A stretch of DNA of 64,000 nt from Kineothrix sp. MB12-C1 (lineage in GTDB: Bacteria > Bacillota > Clostridia > Lachnospirales > Lachnospiraceae). Positions 16,393-25,925 of the stretch are shown here, piece by piece. The first letter of the stretch is position 1. Each line of letters begins with the position of its first letter. Below the pieces are notes generated by a model. That model was not told the origin of the DNA, ran no database searches, and was given only the letters and a program-made list of their open reading frames with translations. The stretch is taken from the NCBI RefSeq assembly GCF_030863805.1, contig NZ_CP132957.1, positions 930,001-994,000 on the forward strand, given 5' to 3'. The position numbers and the translations under genes were made by a program.

Positions 16393-16441
16393 TGAACACT
16401 TGCTCATATGTTCATTATATCACTCGTTTTTATATTGTCAA
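16393..16441 (-). promoter_or_regulatory. Promoter with overlapping ArsR-type operator
   Basis: On the minus strand TTGACA (16436-16441) is followed after 16 bases by TATAAT (16414-16419). Directly after the -10 lies TGAACA-10-TGTTCA (16393-16414), an imperfect inverted repeat of the kind bound by CadC/CzrA/SmtB. Both -10 and the start region would be covered by the repressor. It controls the ICMT-like gene and, by readthrough, arsR, HMA and the ATPase. Confidence 0.8.
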
Positions 16442-16485
16442 TAATATTTTTAAATTCTAAAAGAACAACGGATTTTTCTATTACA

Positions 16486-16520
16486 TAAAAAAAACACGAT
16501 CCTAATAATATAGGACCGTG
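16486..16520 (-). terminator. Intrinsic terminator of the nucleotidyltransferase gene
   Basis: On the minus strand CACGGTCCTA-6-TAGGATCGTG is followed by a run of T residues (16486-16494). It lies about 60 bases after the stop at 16579. Confidence 0.88.
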
Positions 16521-16578
16521 CGCGATATGTTGGATAAATATATTGAATGCGAATAGGAACAGACATTATAATCGGTAT

Positions 16579-17502
16579 TTATTTCTCCCACAGAATCCGG
16601 GGATAATTACCTTCTTCTTTCATCTTCTGAATCGCAGATACAACGACCTGCTTATCTTCCTTATAGGTAACACCATACCAACGGTCATAAGATTTAAGCA
16701 CTGTTACTTCCGCCTTTCCTTCTTCCAAAAGTTTATTCACTGCGCTGGGCAGGAAATATTCACATTTCAGAGGATTCTCCTGTAAACCCTTCTTAAGGAA
16801 GTCCGGGAATCCGGCTTGCAGTTCTTTCATAAAGCTTGCAGTAAATCCCCACATATTCATAGATACCGTACTGCCTTCAGGAATCATGTGCCAAGATGCA
16901 CCTTCATCCTCGGTATAGGCTGTTTTCTCTCCTCTTTTTTCTATACGGGTTCTCTCTGTAATTCCTTTTAAGTGGCTGCTCGCATCTGTTTCGCATACAC
17001 CTCTTGCCACATGACCATTCTCCGTAAGAGTATTTTCCAGGATATAGCCAACCATAGCATATTCATATTTTTCACCATCTTCATGTGTCGTCAAATAGTC
17101 ATAAATCTGTGAAAATGCACTTCTTCCATAATAATCATCCGCATTGATAACTACAAAAGGGCTATCTACCACTTCCGCAGCACTAAGTACCGCATGACCG
17201 GTTCCCCAAGGCCTCTGTCTTCCTTGCGGTACAGTAAAGGGCGCAGGAATATTGTCTACTTCCTGGAATACATAGGATACCTTCATGAATTTTGCAATTC
17301 GGTCGCCGATAACCTCCTTGAAATCTGCTTCGTTTTCCCTTTTAATAACAAAAATCACTTCCTCAAACCCGGCTGCCACCGCATCATACAGGGAGAAATC
17401 CATAATAATATGTCCTTCGCTATCTACGGGATCTATTTGCTTAAGTCCTCCGTAACGGCTTCCCATGCCTGCCGCCATAATTATCAGAACGGGCTTTTTC
17501 AT
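16579..17502 (-). CDS. Sugar nucleotidyltransferase-like protein
   Basis: The 307-residue protein begins MKKPVLIIMAAGMGSRYGGLKQI, the GxGxR...K nucleotide-binding loop of NDP-sugar pyrophosphorylases, and has WGTGHAVLSA and VINADDYYG, where the aspartates bind Mg2+. It is expected to make an NDP-sugar from NTP and sugar-1-phosphate in the cytoplasm. The sugar and nucleotide are not readable. It is a single-gene unit with its own terminator. Confidence 0.82.
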   Translation of the reverse strand: MKKPVLIIMAAGMGSRYGGLKQIDPVDSEGHIIMDFSLYDAVAAGFEEVIFVIKRENEADFKEVIGDRIAKFMKVSYVFQEVDNIPAPFTVPQGRQRPWGTGHAVLSAAEVVDSPFVVINADDYYGRSAFSQIYDYLTTHEDGEKYEYAMVGYILENTLTENGHVARGVCETDASSHLKGITERTRIEKRGEKTAYTEDEGASWHMIPEGSTVSMNMWGFTASFMKELQAGFPDFLKKGLQENPLKCEYFLPSAVNKLLEEGKAEVTVLKSYDRWYGVTYKEDKQVVVSAIQKMKEEGNYPRILWEK

Positions 17503-17544
17503 TTCATTTCCTCCTTTTTCTTACCATTGTTTCTTATTTGATAA

Positions 17545-17597
17545 AAGATAGGATTTTCCTATCTTCATATGGTATAATATTTTAACAGTATTATACT
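17545..17597. repeat. Hairpin plus solo copy of the TATAATA/TATTATA palindrome
   Basis: A perfect hairpin AAGATAGGA-TTT-TCCTATCTT (17545-17565) is followed by GGTATAATAT...AGTATTATACT (17571-17597), which matches the palindromic core of the 79-bp repeats at 10.8 kb except for one base in the spacer, without the GC-rich remainder. It lies between the divergent nucleotidyltransferase and AraC genes. Confidence 0.65.
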
Positions 17598-17776
17598 ATA
17601 TGTTATAGTTTGATTATAAATTTTTCGCATAAAAATGCTTTATCCTATTGTATAACTTATTTACAAAATTTGCATTATAAAGTGTAATTAATATTCGATA
17701 TTTTTTAAATTTGTTATAAAGGATCAATCGAAAGGTTCTTTATAGGGCGGCATTCATAAAAGTCTTGGAGGCTAGT

Positions 17777-18685
17777 ATGTCTTACGAAAGTATTTCTTTA
17801 AAAAAAGAGTTTGTAATAGATAATATCTTTTCCATTCATTATTTTGAATATATGAGTGACTTCAATTTCCCGGGGGAATCTCATGATTTCTGGGAAATCC
17901 TCTACGTGGACAAGGGGTCGGTAAATGTAACCGCCGATGGACAGACTCATACGCTGAACAAGGACGATATTATTTTTCATAAACCGAATGAATTCCATAG
18001 CGTACATGCGAATGGAGTGGTCGCTCCCAATCTGGCCGTTATCAGTTTCGAGTGTACCTCTCTTGCCATGAACTTTTTTGAGAATAAAATCCTGGAGGTC
18101 TCTCCTTCCGGCCGTTCGCTCCTGGGCAATATTATTAAGGAGGCTTATCTCACCTTTTCCTGCCGCCTTGATGACCCATACAGTGAAAAGCTCACAAGAA
18201 ATGAGATACACAATACTCCCTTCGCCTCAGAACAACTCATTCAAATCTATCTACAGCAATTGTTAATTCAATTGGTAAGATGCAATAGCGACAGCTCTGT
18301 TTCCGTTATCCCCAAATCCTCACGGCAGAGAAGCGAAGATGAATTATTTTATAAAATCATCTCCTATATGGAGGAAAATATTGGCGAAAAGCTGACAATA
18401 CAGCAAATATGCAAGGATAACCTGATCGGGCGCTCTCTCTTACAAAAGCTGTTCAAATATCATACGAGCTGCGGTATTATCGATTACTTCTCCATGATGA
18501 AAATAAATAGTGCAAAACAGCTAATACGCGGCCGGCAAATGAATTTCTCACAGATTGCCGATACCCTTGGATATAATTCCATCCATTACTTTTCCAGGCA
18601 ATTCAAGAATATTACCGGAATGACTCCTACGGAATATCAGACATCCATTCAATCCATATCGGCACCGCCTTGTACAGAAGATTAA
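17777..18685 (+). CDS. AraC family transcriptional regulator
   Basis: The ATG at 17777 is chosen, with GGAGG six bases before it; an in-frame TTG at 17765 has no site. The 302-residue protein has a cupin sensor (about residues 20-110, SHDFWEILYVDKGSVNVTADG) and two C-terminal helix-turn-helices (about 195-290, GYNSIHYFSRQFKNITGMTPTEYQ). Such proteins sense small molecules, often sugars. No transport or catabolic genes are adjacent. Confidence 0.87.
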   Translation: MSYESISLKKEFVIDNIFSIHYFEYMSDFNFPGESHDFWEILYVDKGSVNVTADGQTHTLNKDDIIFHKPNEFHSVHANGVVAPNLAVISFECTSLAMNFFENKILEVSPSGRSLLGNIIKEAYLTFSCRLDDPYSEKLTRNEIHNTPFASEQLIQIYLQQLLIQLVRCNSDSSVSVIPKSSRQRSEDELFYKIISYMEENIGEKLTIQQICKDNLIGRSLLQKLFKYHTSCGIIDYFSMMKINSAKQLIRGRQMNFSQIADTLGYNSIHYFSRQFKNITGMTPTEYQTSIQSISAPPCTED

Positions 18686-18714
18686 TTCTATTTGTGCCAA
18701 TCATGGAATTAGCC

Positions 18715-20031
18715 TTAAGGGTTCTCATGAGGGAATATTGCGATTTGTTCCCTCTGGTTTCCGCTCACCAAAGTATAAGTCATATCCTTTTTCAGGTCCG
18801 GAGTGCTGATAAGTATGGATTGATATTGTTTGGCTGGGATGTGAGATATGATAACATTGCCCTGCTCATCAATTAAGGAAATTTCAGTTCCTGCTTCACT
18901 TACTGAATCCAGATTATATAAAATAGATTGTTGTGTGGAGCTATCGGAGAAGCCCTGTGCCATGCCGGAACTTCCCGTCACAAGGAATATCCCACCACTA
19001 ATATGCGCACTCTCGTCATAGTCAAGGCCGGCATTGTCATCGTCTTCCGGTCCGCTCACATAGGTAATTCCTCCTGTCACGTAGACAGAACCATTGCTAT
19101 CGATGCCATCCCCCCTTGCATCTATTGTTATAATTCCACCATTAATAACGATATCAGCGTTGCTCGCATTCAGACCGTCATCCCGTGCTGTAATATCGAT
19201 AATCCCTCCATCAATAACAAGTGCCGCCCCTTCTATTCCCTCTTTACTCTCCACAACGGTAATTTCTCCTCCGCTGATATAAACATATCCTTTCGTTTCA
19301 TCATCTCCATTTTTAGATTGAATTCCATTACCATCCTTCGAACTCAAACGGAAAATACCATCCTTGATTTTCACACTATCTTTTCCATTCAGAGCATCCT
19401 TTACCGCCGTAATATGAAAATTTCCCCCGGTAATTACTAAATCATCCTTCGATATAACTCCATGCTTATAATTTCCTGTAATATACAGTGTTCCGCTTCC
19501 ATTAATCGTCAGGTCCTCCTTACTGAAGATCACACCATCCACGTTATTATCATCAGTCTGTACATATTCAAAGCCATCTGTCAGCGCATTCTCGCTTCCC
19601 TCTTTCAAGGTAATAATGACCTTATCCGCCTTTCTAATATAAATAGGCGCATTGTCTGAGCAGGCGATTGCTATATTATCGAATACAAGCTGCACCTTAT
19701 CCGAACTACCTGCATCCACCACAATTCGCCCATCCTGCCATATACCACTGATTACATAGGTTCCTTCTCTATCGATAGTTATCACATTCCCATCTAAGGA
19801 AGCCCCATCACCTTCTATGGAAACCTCCTCCTTATTCAGTAAGATATTTACTGCCATATTCTCTACATACCCAGCCTTCCTATCTCTCTTTGAGAATTTC
19901 TTATCTATTTCCACTTCCACTAGTGATTCTTTCGGCATCAAGCCCATGTCATTTTCTGCTGATATACAACCTGTAGACAGCATTATCATCGATAACAAAA
20001 CCGACAGACTCGCCCAACTCATCTTTCTCAT
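18715..20031 (-). CDS. Lipoprotein with Cthe_2159-like beta-helix carbohydrate-binding domain
   Basis: The 438-residue protein has a signal peptide with lipobox LSTGC (cysteine about 22), so it is expected on the outer face of the membrane. From about residue 60 it is a run of GG-I-x-I turns (ISGG, INGG, ITGG) of a right-handed beta-helix, with Asp/Asn positions that bind calcium. This is the pattern of Cthe_2159-type (DUF4353) proteins that bind acidic polysaccharide such as polygalacturonate. Function here is inferred from the family. Confidence 0.78.
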   Translation of the reverse strand: MRKMSWASLSVLLSMIMLSTGCISAENDMGLMPKESLVEVEIDKKFSKRDRKAGYVENMAVNILLNKEEVSIEGDGASLDGNVITIDREGTYVISGIWQDGRIVVDAGSSDKVQLVFDNIAIACSDNAPIYIRKADKVIITLKEGSENALTDGFEYVQTDDNNVDGVIFSKEDLTINGSGTLYITGNYKHGVISKDDLVITGGNFHITAVKDALNGKDSVKIKDGIFRLSSKDGNGIQSKNGDDETKGYVYISGGEITVVESKEGIEGAALVIDGGIIDITARDDGLNASNADIVINGGIITIDARGDGIDSNGSVYVTGGITYVSGPEDDDNAGLDYDESAHISGGIFLVTGSSGMAQGFSDSSTQQSILYNLDSVSEAGTEISLIDEQGNVIISHIPAKQYQSILISTPDLKKDMTYTLVSGNQREQIAIFPHENP

Positions 20032-20228
20032 TTCATCCCTCCCCTATCCTTCCCGGCATCCCTTTGATATTCTCCTAATATTTGCATAAATTTAAATATC
20101 AGAGTATCATAATTATATCATAATAGATTTAAAAGAAGAGAAAAGCTTGAAAGAAAATTACTTTCAAAAATTGAATAGGATTTTTAACTTTTAATTTTAG
20201 TTTACCAAGGGAGATATGAGGTATAAAT
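20032..20228. other. AT-rich intergenic region
   Basis: This divergent spacer between the lipoprotein and HIT genes must hold both promoters. No distinct operator or repeat is evident. Confidence 0.3.
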
Positions 20229-20702
20229 ATGTGTATCGTTTGCAATCGGATAAATATGATAAAATCAGGAGAAAATCCCTATTTTGTAAAAGAATTAGAG
20301 ACGGGCTATGTGGTGATAGGTGATCATCAGCATTTTAGAGGGTATACCCTATTTTTATGCAAGAAGCATGAACTTGAATTGCATGCGTTAGATAAGAGTT
20401 TCAGACAACGTTACTTGGAAGAAATGTCGATTGTTGCGGAGGCTGCATATTATGCATTCGAGGCTGATAAAATGAATTACGAGTTATTAGGTAATGGAGA
20501 TTCTCACCTACATTGGCATCTGTTCCCTCGTCGTAACGGCGACTTGGAGAACTATGGTGTAAATGGCGCCGGCCCTGTTTGGCTTTATCCACGAGATAAA
20601 ATGTACGATGTCTCGAATCGCCCTGATGCCAATGAACTTCAAGAATTAAAATCCACTCTTTTACATGAGCTGAATCAACTTCTAGATGCATCATATATCT
20701 AA
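20229..20702 (+). CDS. HIT family protein
   Basis: The 157-residue protein has the histidine-triad motif HLHWHLFPRR (residues about 97-106), preceded by GNGDSHLH, and an N-terminal CxxC. The family hydrolyses nucleotide phosphoramidates or dinucleotide polyphosphates (diadenosine tetraphosphate-like). The substrate is not known. The stop is followed by a strong terminator. Confidence 0.87.
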   Translation: MCIVCNRINMIKSGENPYFVKELETGYVVIGDHQHFRGYTLFLCKKHELELHALDKSFRQRYLEEMSIVAEAAYYAFEADKMNYELLGNGDSHLHWHLFPRRNGDLENYGVNGAGPVWLYPRDKMYDVSNRPDANELQELKSTLLHELNQLLDASYI

Positions 20703-20713
20703 TCCCATAATCA

Positions 20714-20741
20714 AAAACAGGCAGCTTTCGCTGCCTGTTTT
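20714..20741. terminator. Bidirectional terminator
   Basis: AAAACAGGCAGC-TTTC-GCTGCCTGTTTT is perfect and carries A/T runs at both ends, so it can end the plus-strand HIT gene and the minus-strand Ca2+ ATPase gene. Confidence 0.9.
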
Positions 20742-20774
20742 GTCATAATAATTCTAATTGCTCTGTACAATAAC

Positions 20775-23429
20775 TTATTTTCTGTTCGTGAACACCTTTG
20801 CCATCTCTCCACCGAGCATCGGAACAAACGCCAGAACGAGAGCAACTACTATCTCGTCCAATGTAAGAGGAACCGTGCTGAAAATCGGATTGAGTACCGG
20901 AATATAAATACTCGCAATTAAAAATACAAGAGATGCAATTACACATTTGTTCAAATACCCATTTTCAAAAACTTTCATACGGAATACGGAAGTCTTCTCT
21001 GAACGGGAAGAGTATGCACGAAGCAATTCTCCCAATACAAGGGTAAAAAAGCAAGCGGTACGCGCTACATCTAAGTCATCATGCACATAATAGCCGTACA
21101 AGAACGATCCGAGTGTACCGAGGGCCAGAGCGATACTCTGAATACCTACTGCAATTGCCATCTTTTTATCTACGATCGGCTCTGCCGGATCTCTCGGGTG
21201 ACGATCCATAACACCGGGCTCTTCTTTCTCCATACCGAGCGCGAACGCAGGGAATGCGTCTGTAATCAAGTTAATGGACAGAAGCTGAATCGCAACGAGC
21301 GGCACTTCTAAATTAGCAAGCATAGCGAGGAAGATAACGAGAATCTCACCGATGTTACAAGACAGCAGGAAGCCTACCACTTTACGAATATTGCTATAAA
21401 TCGTACGTCCTTCCGAAACTGCTCTTACAATACTTGCGAAGTTATCGTCTGTCAATATCATATCTGCCGCTTCCTTCGATACATCTGTACCGGTAATGCC
21501 CATAGCTACACCGATATCCGCATGTTTTAAGGAAGGTGCATCATTTACACCGTCACCTGTCATAGCTGCGATATCACCGTTTGCTCTTACCGCATCCACA
21601 AGACGTACTTTATGCTCGGGTGATACACGGGCAAATACATTCACAGTTTTCACTCGTTCCTGTAGCTGTTCATCGGTCATCTCCGAAATCTCGCGTCCTT
21701 CTACCGCAACTGCATCTTCGCTTACGATACCGAGCTGACGCCCAATCGCTGTAGCTGTAATTTTATGGTCACCGGTAATCATTTTTACCTGAATACCAGC
21801 TTTTTTACAAACGCTAATCGCATCTTTTGCTTCTTCACGCGGTGGATCAATCATACCTACCAAACCGATAAATGTCAGGTCATTCTCTGATTCAAAGGAA
21901 GTATCTACCTTGTCCATTTCCCGATATGCTGCTCCAATCACGCGCAGGGCAGATTCTGCAAATTGCTGGTTCGTTGCCAGGATCTCCTTACGTTTCTCTT
22001 CGCTAAGAGACTGCACGGTTCCATTCAATTCGATGGATACACAACGGCGAAGTAATTCGTCCGGCGCACCTTTTATATACATAATGGTCTTACCATCGAT
22101 CGTATGGAATGTGGACATCAGCTTTCTATCAGAATCAAAAGGAATCTCCTGCAAACGAGGATATTTATCATCCCACTGTGTCTTCACCATTCCCGCCTTA
22201 TGAGCAAGAACTACCATAGCACCCTCTGTCGGGTCACCCACTATCGTCTCAGTCGTCGAGTCGTAAATAGCATCGTTACATAAAACGATACATTCTAGTA
22301 CTTTCGAAACTGCATCTGCCTTTTTGTTACCATCTGTATCCAGAATATCACCTATCGGGCTATATCCTGTTCCGCTTACATCGTATAAGCTAATACCATC
22401 ATAAATGCGCTGAATTGTCATCTTATTTTGTGTCAACGTTCCCGTCTTATCCGAGCAGATAACTGTGGTACTTCCTAAGGTTTCCACTGCACTCAGCCTT
22501 TTGATAATGGCGTTGCACTTTACCATTCTCTGCATTCCCATCGCAAGTACTACTGTAACGACAACGGTAAGTCCTTCCGGAATTGCTGCAACTGCCAATG
22601 AAACGGAGGTCATAAATATATCGAATAATTCCATTCCACGAACTAAACCGAGGATAAATATAATTCCGCAAATCGATAAGCAAACAATACCTAACAACTT
22701 GCCAAGGCTGTCCAATTTCTTCTGGAGGGGAGTAGATTCATCGCTGCTGCTATTAAGCATACCTGCGATATTTCCCATCTGCGTTTTCATGCCGGTATCG
22801 GTAATCACACCTTTACCTCGTCCATAGGTAATTACAGTTCCCATATAAGCACTGTTAATGCGGTCACCAAGGCTGGCATCTTCATCAAGAACCGCATTCG
22901 CATCTTTCTCTACTGGAACGGATTCTCCTGTCAAAGCAGCTTCGTCCACCTTAAGATTCACAGATTCCACCAAACGCAAATCGGCCGGTATATAATCTCC
23001 TGCTTCCAGAATAACTACATCACCAGGAACAACTTCCTGAGAACCTATTTCTACTACTTGTCCATCACGCAGTACCTTTGCATGAGGGCTTGCCATTTCC
23101 TTCAATGCTTTTAACGCATTGCTCGCCTTGTTCTCCTGATATACTCCAAGAAAAGTATTCAGTACAACAATCGCCAAGATAACAATTCCTTCCAACGACT
23201 CACCGAGGAAAATGGATACTATCGCTGCTACCATTAGAATTAAAACCAAAAAGTCTTTGAGCTGTTCGATAGCCATCTGCAGGATGGATTTCTCCTTACC
23301 ACCCTCTAGGCGGTTTGATCCGTACTTTTGACTACGCTCTGCGGCTTCATTACCGGAAAGACCGTTGGAAAGATTAACCTGCAAATCTTCTGCGGTTTCT
23401 TTGACGGATAGGTTAAAATATTTTTTCAC
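20775..23429 (-). CDS. Calcium-translocating P-type ATPase (PMCA/SERCA type)
   Basis: The start is the GTG at 23429, with GGAGG six bases upstream; an ATG at 23468 adds 13 unrelated residues. The 884-residue pump has TGES (167-170), the M4 motif AAIPEGL (about 281-287), DKTGT (327), GDGVNDAPSL and the M6 NLITDAFPAFALGMEKEEPG typical of P2-type Ca2+ pumps. It exports Ca2+ from the cytoplasm at the expense of ATP. It is a single-gene unit. Confidence 0.93.
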   Translation of the reverse strand: MKKYFNLSVKETAEDLQVNLSNGLSGNEAAERSQKYGSNRLEGGKEKSILQMAIEQLKDFLVLILMVAAIVSIFLGESLEGIVILAIVVLNTFLGVYQENKASNALKALKEMASPHAKVLRDGQVVEIGSQEVVPGDVVILEAGDYIPADLRLVESVNLKVDEAALTGESVPVEKDANAVLDEDASLGDRINSAYMGTVITYGRGKGVITDTGMKTQMGNIAGMLNSSSDESTPLQKKLDSLGKLLGIVCLSICGIIFILGLVRGMELFDIFMTSVSLAVAAIPEGLTVVVTVVLAMGMQRMVKCNAIIKRLSAVETLGSTTVICSDKTGTLTQNKMTIQRIYDGISLYDVSGTGYSPIGDILDTDGNKKADAVSKVLECIVLCNDAIYDSTTETIVGDPTEGAMVVLAHKAGMVKTQWDDKYPRLQEIPFDSDRKLMSTFHTIDGKTIMYIKGAPDELLRRCVSIELNGTVQSLSEEKRKEILATNQQFAESALRVIGAAYREMDKVDTSFESENDLTFIGLVGMIDPPREEAKDAISVCKKAGIQVKMITGDHKITATAIGRQLGIVSEDAVAVEGREISEMTDEQLQERVKTVNVFARVSPEHKVRLVDAVRANGDIAAMTGDGVNDAPSLKHADIGVAMGITGTDVSKEAADMILTDDNFASIVRAVSEGRTIYSNIRKVVGFLLSCNIGEILVIFLAMLANLEVPLVAIQLLSINLITDAFPAFALGMEKEEPGVMDRHPRDPAEPIVDKKMAIAVGIQSIALALGTLGSFLYGYYVHDDLDVARTACFFTLVLGELLRAYSSRSEKTSVFRMKVFENGYLNKCVIASLVFLIASIYIPVLNPIFSTVPLTLDEIVVALVLAFVPMLGGEMAKVFTNRK

Positions 23430-23750
23430 AATGCACCTCCAATGTTTTTCTATCACGAAAAATATCATAGCATATTTGTTTTAAATCGAATAGCACTTTT
23501 TATACTTTTATTACGTTTTCTTAACATGTTATCTAATCTTAAGAAAACGCTTTGCATTGGCTGCTATAAAACTCAATATAACCTCACCCTTTTCGAGTAA
23601 TTACACGTTCAGCACAGTTTTTGCCTGACACATAAACTGCGCATCCATTTGTTATGTAATAAAAACACTTTCCTATTTATATGAAGCGGGACGTCTGCGA
23701 ACAGACATCCCGCTCTTTTACTTCTATTCACTCTAAAGAGGCAATACTTT
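23430..23750. other. Intergenic region with terminator-like hairpin (23685-23714)
   Basis: GCGGGACGTCTG pairs with CAGACATCCCGC across CGAA, followed by TCTTTTA on the plus strand and TTCATAT on the minus. It lies just past the stop of the collagen-like gene and probably ends it. Nothing else in the 320 bases looks like a gene. Confidence 0.55.
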
Positions 23751-24338
23751 CTAGGAAATGCCAAGTCCTGCACTCGCATATCCTGCAACGGTCGCCGCCA
23801 AGTCAAGACCAGCCGTAACATTTGCAGAGAATACTAAGAGTAATCTGGTTCCTGCCGTGACAGGAATATTCAATCCGCTAGTAACGCCGCTACTAATATC
23901 ACCGATAGAAATCAATCCCGTTAATGGAGGTGCAAGGTTAACCACTGCTCCCGGAACTGCAACAAAGGTGTCATTAGGTGCGGTTGACTGGAATAACTGA
24001 GCAGATACTGTTACCGTAGATCCAATTAAACTGAGTCCTGCACTAATACTCAAGTAAGCTGCAAGGGAAGTGATAATTCCATCTCTGGGAACGGAGAATG
24101 CATAATTCGTCAACCCCAGAAGACTGATGGTTCCGCTGGCTGCAGAAATACCTGGAAGATTAAGCCCGAACCCAATTGCGGATGAGGTGTTAAGCAATCC
24201 TCCGAGCACAGTAGCCAATGCAACCGGAGTACCCGATGCAAATGGAATAATCGCGCCTTCTCCAGGAGGGCCTGCCGGACCTTCCGGACCTTCCGGACCT
24301 GTCGCTCCTGTTGCTCCTGTTGCTCCTGCTGGTGTCAA
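23751..24338 (-). pseudogene. Collagen-repeat exosporium-type protein, 5' end missing
   Basis: The frame carries seven Gly-x-y triplets ([22 protein letters not shown]) and a C-terminal BclA/BclB-like domain of about 165 residues ([30 protein letters not shown]). There is no ATG: the frame opens only from a TAA at about 24377, with a TTG at 24338 lacking a ribosome site, and the usual N-terminus and long repeat tract are absent. It is likely a 5'-deleted gene next to the point where accessory DNA starts. A short functional protein from a non-standard start is less likely. Confidence 0.6.
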
Positions 24339-24557
24339 GTCAGGACTAAAAAATTTATTAGTAATCTCATTTTAAATGGACTAAATTTGATATGATCTAT
24401 ACTGTTATAACCATATTGTTTTTCTATGCTATGTTCATTGTTGAAAAGCCTACAGCTTTTCCAGTGATATTTATATGAAGCGATGGAAATATGCGGCTAA
24501 ATACGGTATAATTGCTTAAAAACACTTGTTAATAAGCTGGAAAGGAGCAAAGCATAA
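24339..24557. other. Junction-like spacer with small hairpin (24443-24461)
   Basis: GAAAAGC-CTACA-GCTTTTC is the only clear structure. It separates the truncated collagen-like gene from the plus-strand accessory block and probably contains that block's promoter (TATAAT-like word GGTATAATTG near 24515). Confidence 0.35.
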
Positions 24558-25025
24558 ATGGTTCATTTAGTTTATTGTGATAATAAAGGAAAACGTGGAG
24601 AACGCATGCTGGATAAAATTATGAATGGAGAAATCACAATGGTTATCAGGGGTGCAGCTGGTCGAAAAATCCCCCACAGCAGAGTATTCGAAGGTGAAAC
24701 CCTCTATTTTATGGAAAAAGGTACTGCTGAAGTTTCTGCTCATGCAAAGGTAAAATTCGTTCAAAACTATATAAAGCTTACGGAAGCCGAAATTGAGAAC
24801 ACAATTGCAGACAATCAGTCCAAACTCAACTTAACAGATAAACAAAAGGAGCGCTGGCATAAAAAGTGCCTGTGCCTTGTTGAGTTCTCCGAAGTAACAG
24901 CTATTGCCCCCACTCTTCCTTTTGACCATCAAGGCAATATGGACGACTGGTTAATCATTGAAAAAATAGAGGATGTGGTTGTGGGAACCAGCATTCCATA
25001 TAACTATGAAAAGTCAAGGTTTTAA
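24558..25025 (+). CDS. PUA/ASCH-like small protein, copy 1
   Basis: The 155-residue protein has no signal peptide or membrane segment. Text such as MLDKIMNGEITMVIRGAAGRKIPHSRVFEGETLYFMEKG followed by a charged helical part and DDWLIIEKIEDVV resembles the PUA/ASCH/EVE RNA-binding-like fold, by pattern only. A paralog 118/155 identical is encoded at 51913-52380. The ribosome site AAAGGAG is clear, and the next gene starts two bases after the stop. In both loci an AraC-GyrI gene is adjacent. Confidence 0.6.
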   Translation: MVHLVYCDNKGKRGERMLDKIMNGEITMVIRGAAGRKIPHSRVFEGETLYFMEKGTAEVSAHAKVKFVQNYIKLTEAEIENTIADNQSKLNLTDKQKERWHKKCLCLVEFSEVTAIAPTLPFDHQGNMDDWLIIEKIEDVVVGTSIPYNYEKSRF

Positions 25026-25027
25026 TT

Positions 25028-25735
25028 ATGGCTATGTGGAATCCTTGGCGAGGCTGCCATAAATATAGCGAAGGCTGCAAGTTCTGTTATATTCACAAGG
25101 GCGATCATAAGCGTGGTGTTGATACAAACAACATTTTAAAAACAGATAAATTCACCACGCCTATTGAAAAAAACAAAAAAGATGAATACAAGATTAAATC
25201 CGGACAAGTAGTATATCTTTGCTTCTCTTCCGATCTTTTACTTGCTGACGCAGATGCTTGGAGAACTGATTGCTGGCAGATGATAAAAGAACGCTTCGAC
25301 TTGCATTTCATATTTTTAACAAAACGTATTGAGAGATTTATTGACTGTATTCCTGATGATTGGGGAACCGGGTATGAAAATGTAACAGTGGGCTGTACCA
25401 TAGAAAATCAAAACATGGCCGATTTTAGATTGTCTATTTTCAGCAAGCTGCCAATCAAGCATAAAAACGTTATTTGCCAGCCACTTATAGAGCAGGTTAG
25501 TATAGAAAAATATCTGGATGATGTAGAGCTTGTAGTAGTGGGTGGCGAATCAGATTTTAATGCACGGCCTTTGAACTATGACTGGGTTTTGTCGCTAAGA
25601 CAGCAGTGCATCAATACAGATACCCATTTTGAATTTAGACAATGCGGAACACACTTCATAAAAGACGGGAAAACCTATACAATTAATGTAAGACAGCTTT
25701 GTAGTCAAGCAAAAAAAGCTGATATTAACTATTAG
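25028..25735 (+). CDS. DUF5131 / phage Gp37-Gp68 family protein
   Basis: The 235-residue protein begins MAMWNPWRGCHKYSEGCKFCYIHKGD, with the family cysteine motif Cx6CxxC, and continues SSDLLLADADAWR, HFIFLTKRIERF, VVVGGESDFNARPLNYDWV, all features of the Gp37/Gp68 family. The cysteines suggest a radical-SAM-like iron-sulfur site, not proven for the family. It follows the PUA-like gene by two bases, so the two are coupled. Confidence 0.8.
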   Translation: MAMWNPWRGCHKYSEGCKFCYIHKGDHKRGVDTNNILKTDKFTTPIEKNKKDEYKIKSGQVVYLCFSSDLLLADADAWRTDCWQMIKERFDLHFIFLTKRIERFIDCIPDDWGTGYENVTVGCTIENQNMADFRLSIFSKLPIKHKNVICQPLIEQVSIEKYLDDVELVVVGGESDFNARPLNYDWVLSLRQQCINTDTHFEFRQCGTHFIKDGKTYTINVRQLCSQAKKADINY

Positions 25736-25925
25736 TGAAATGAACATTAAGTGAACAACTAGAACTTAAATGGATGGCGGCTCTATAAGAAAGAGACTCC
25801 TGTTTTTTTGATATATTTCAATGCTTAACATTATTAAAACATCCGTTTCATGTCAAAAAAGACATACACAGTCAAGCGGCATTGACTTAAACCGTGGTAT
25901 TCTATGGTCAAAGGAGGTGCTTATT

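Noticed and set aside
19094-19440. Plus-strand frames within the beta-helix lipoprotein gene
   Set aside because: Repeat structure of the real minus-strand gene explains the open frames.
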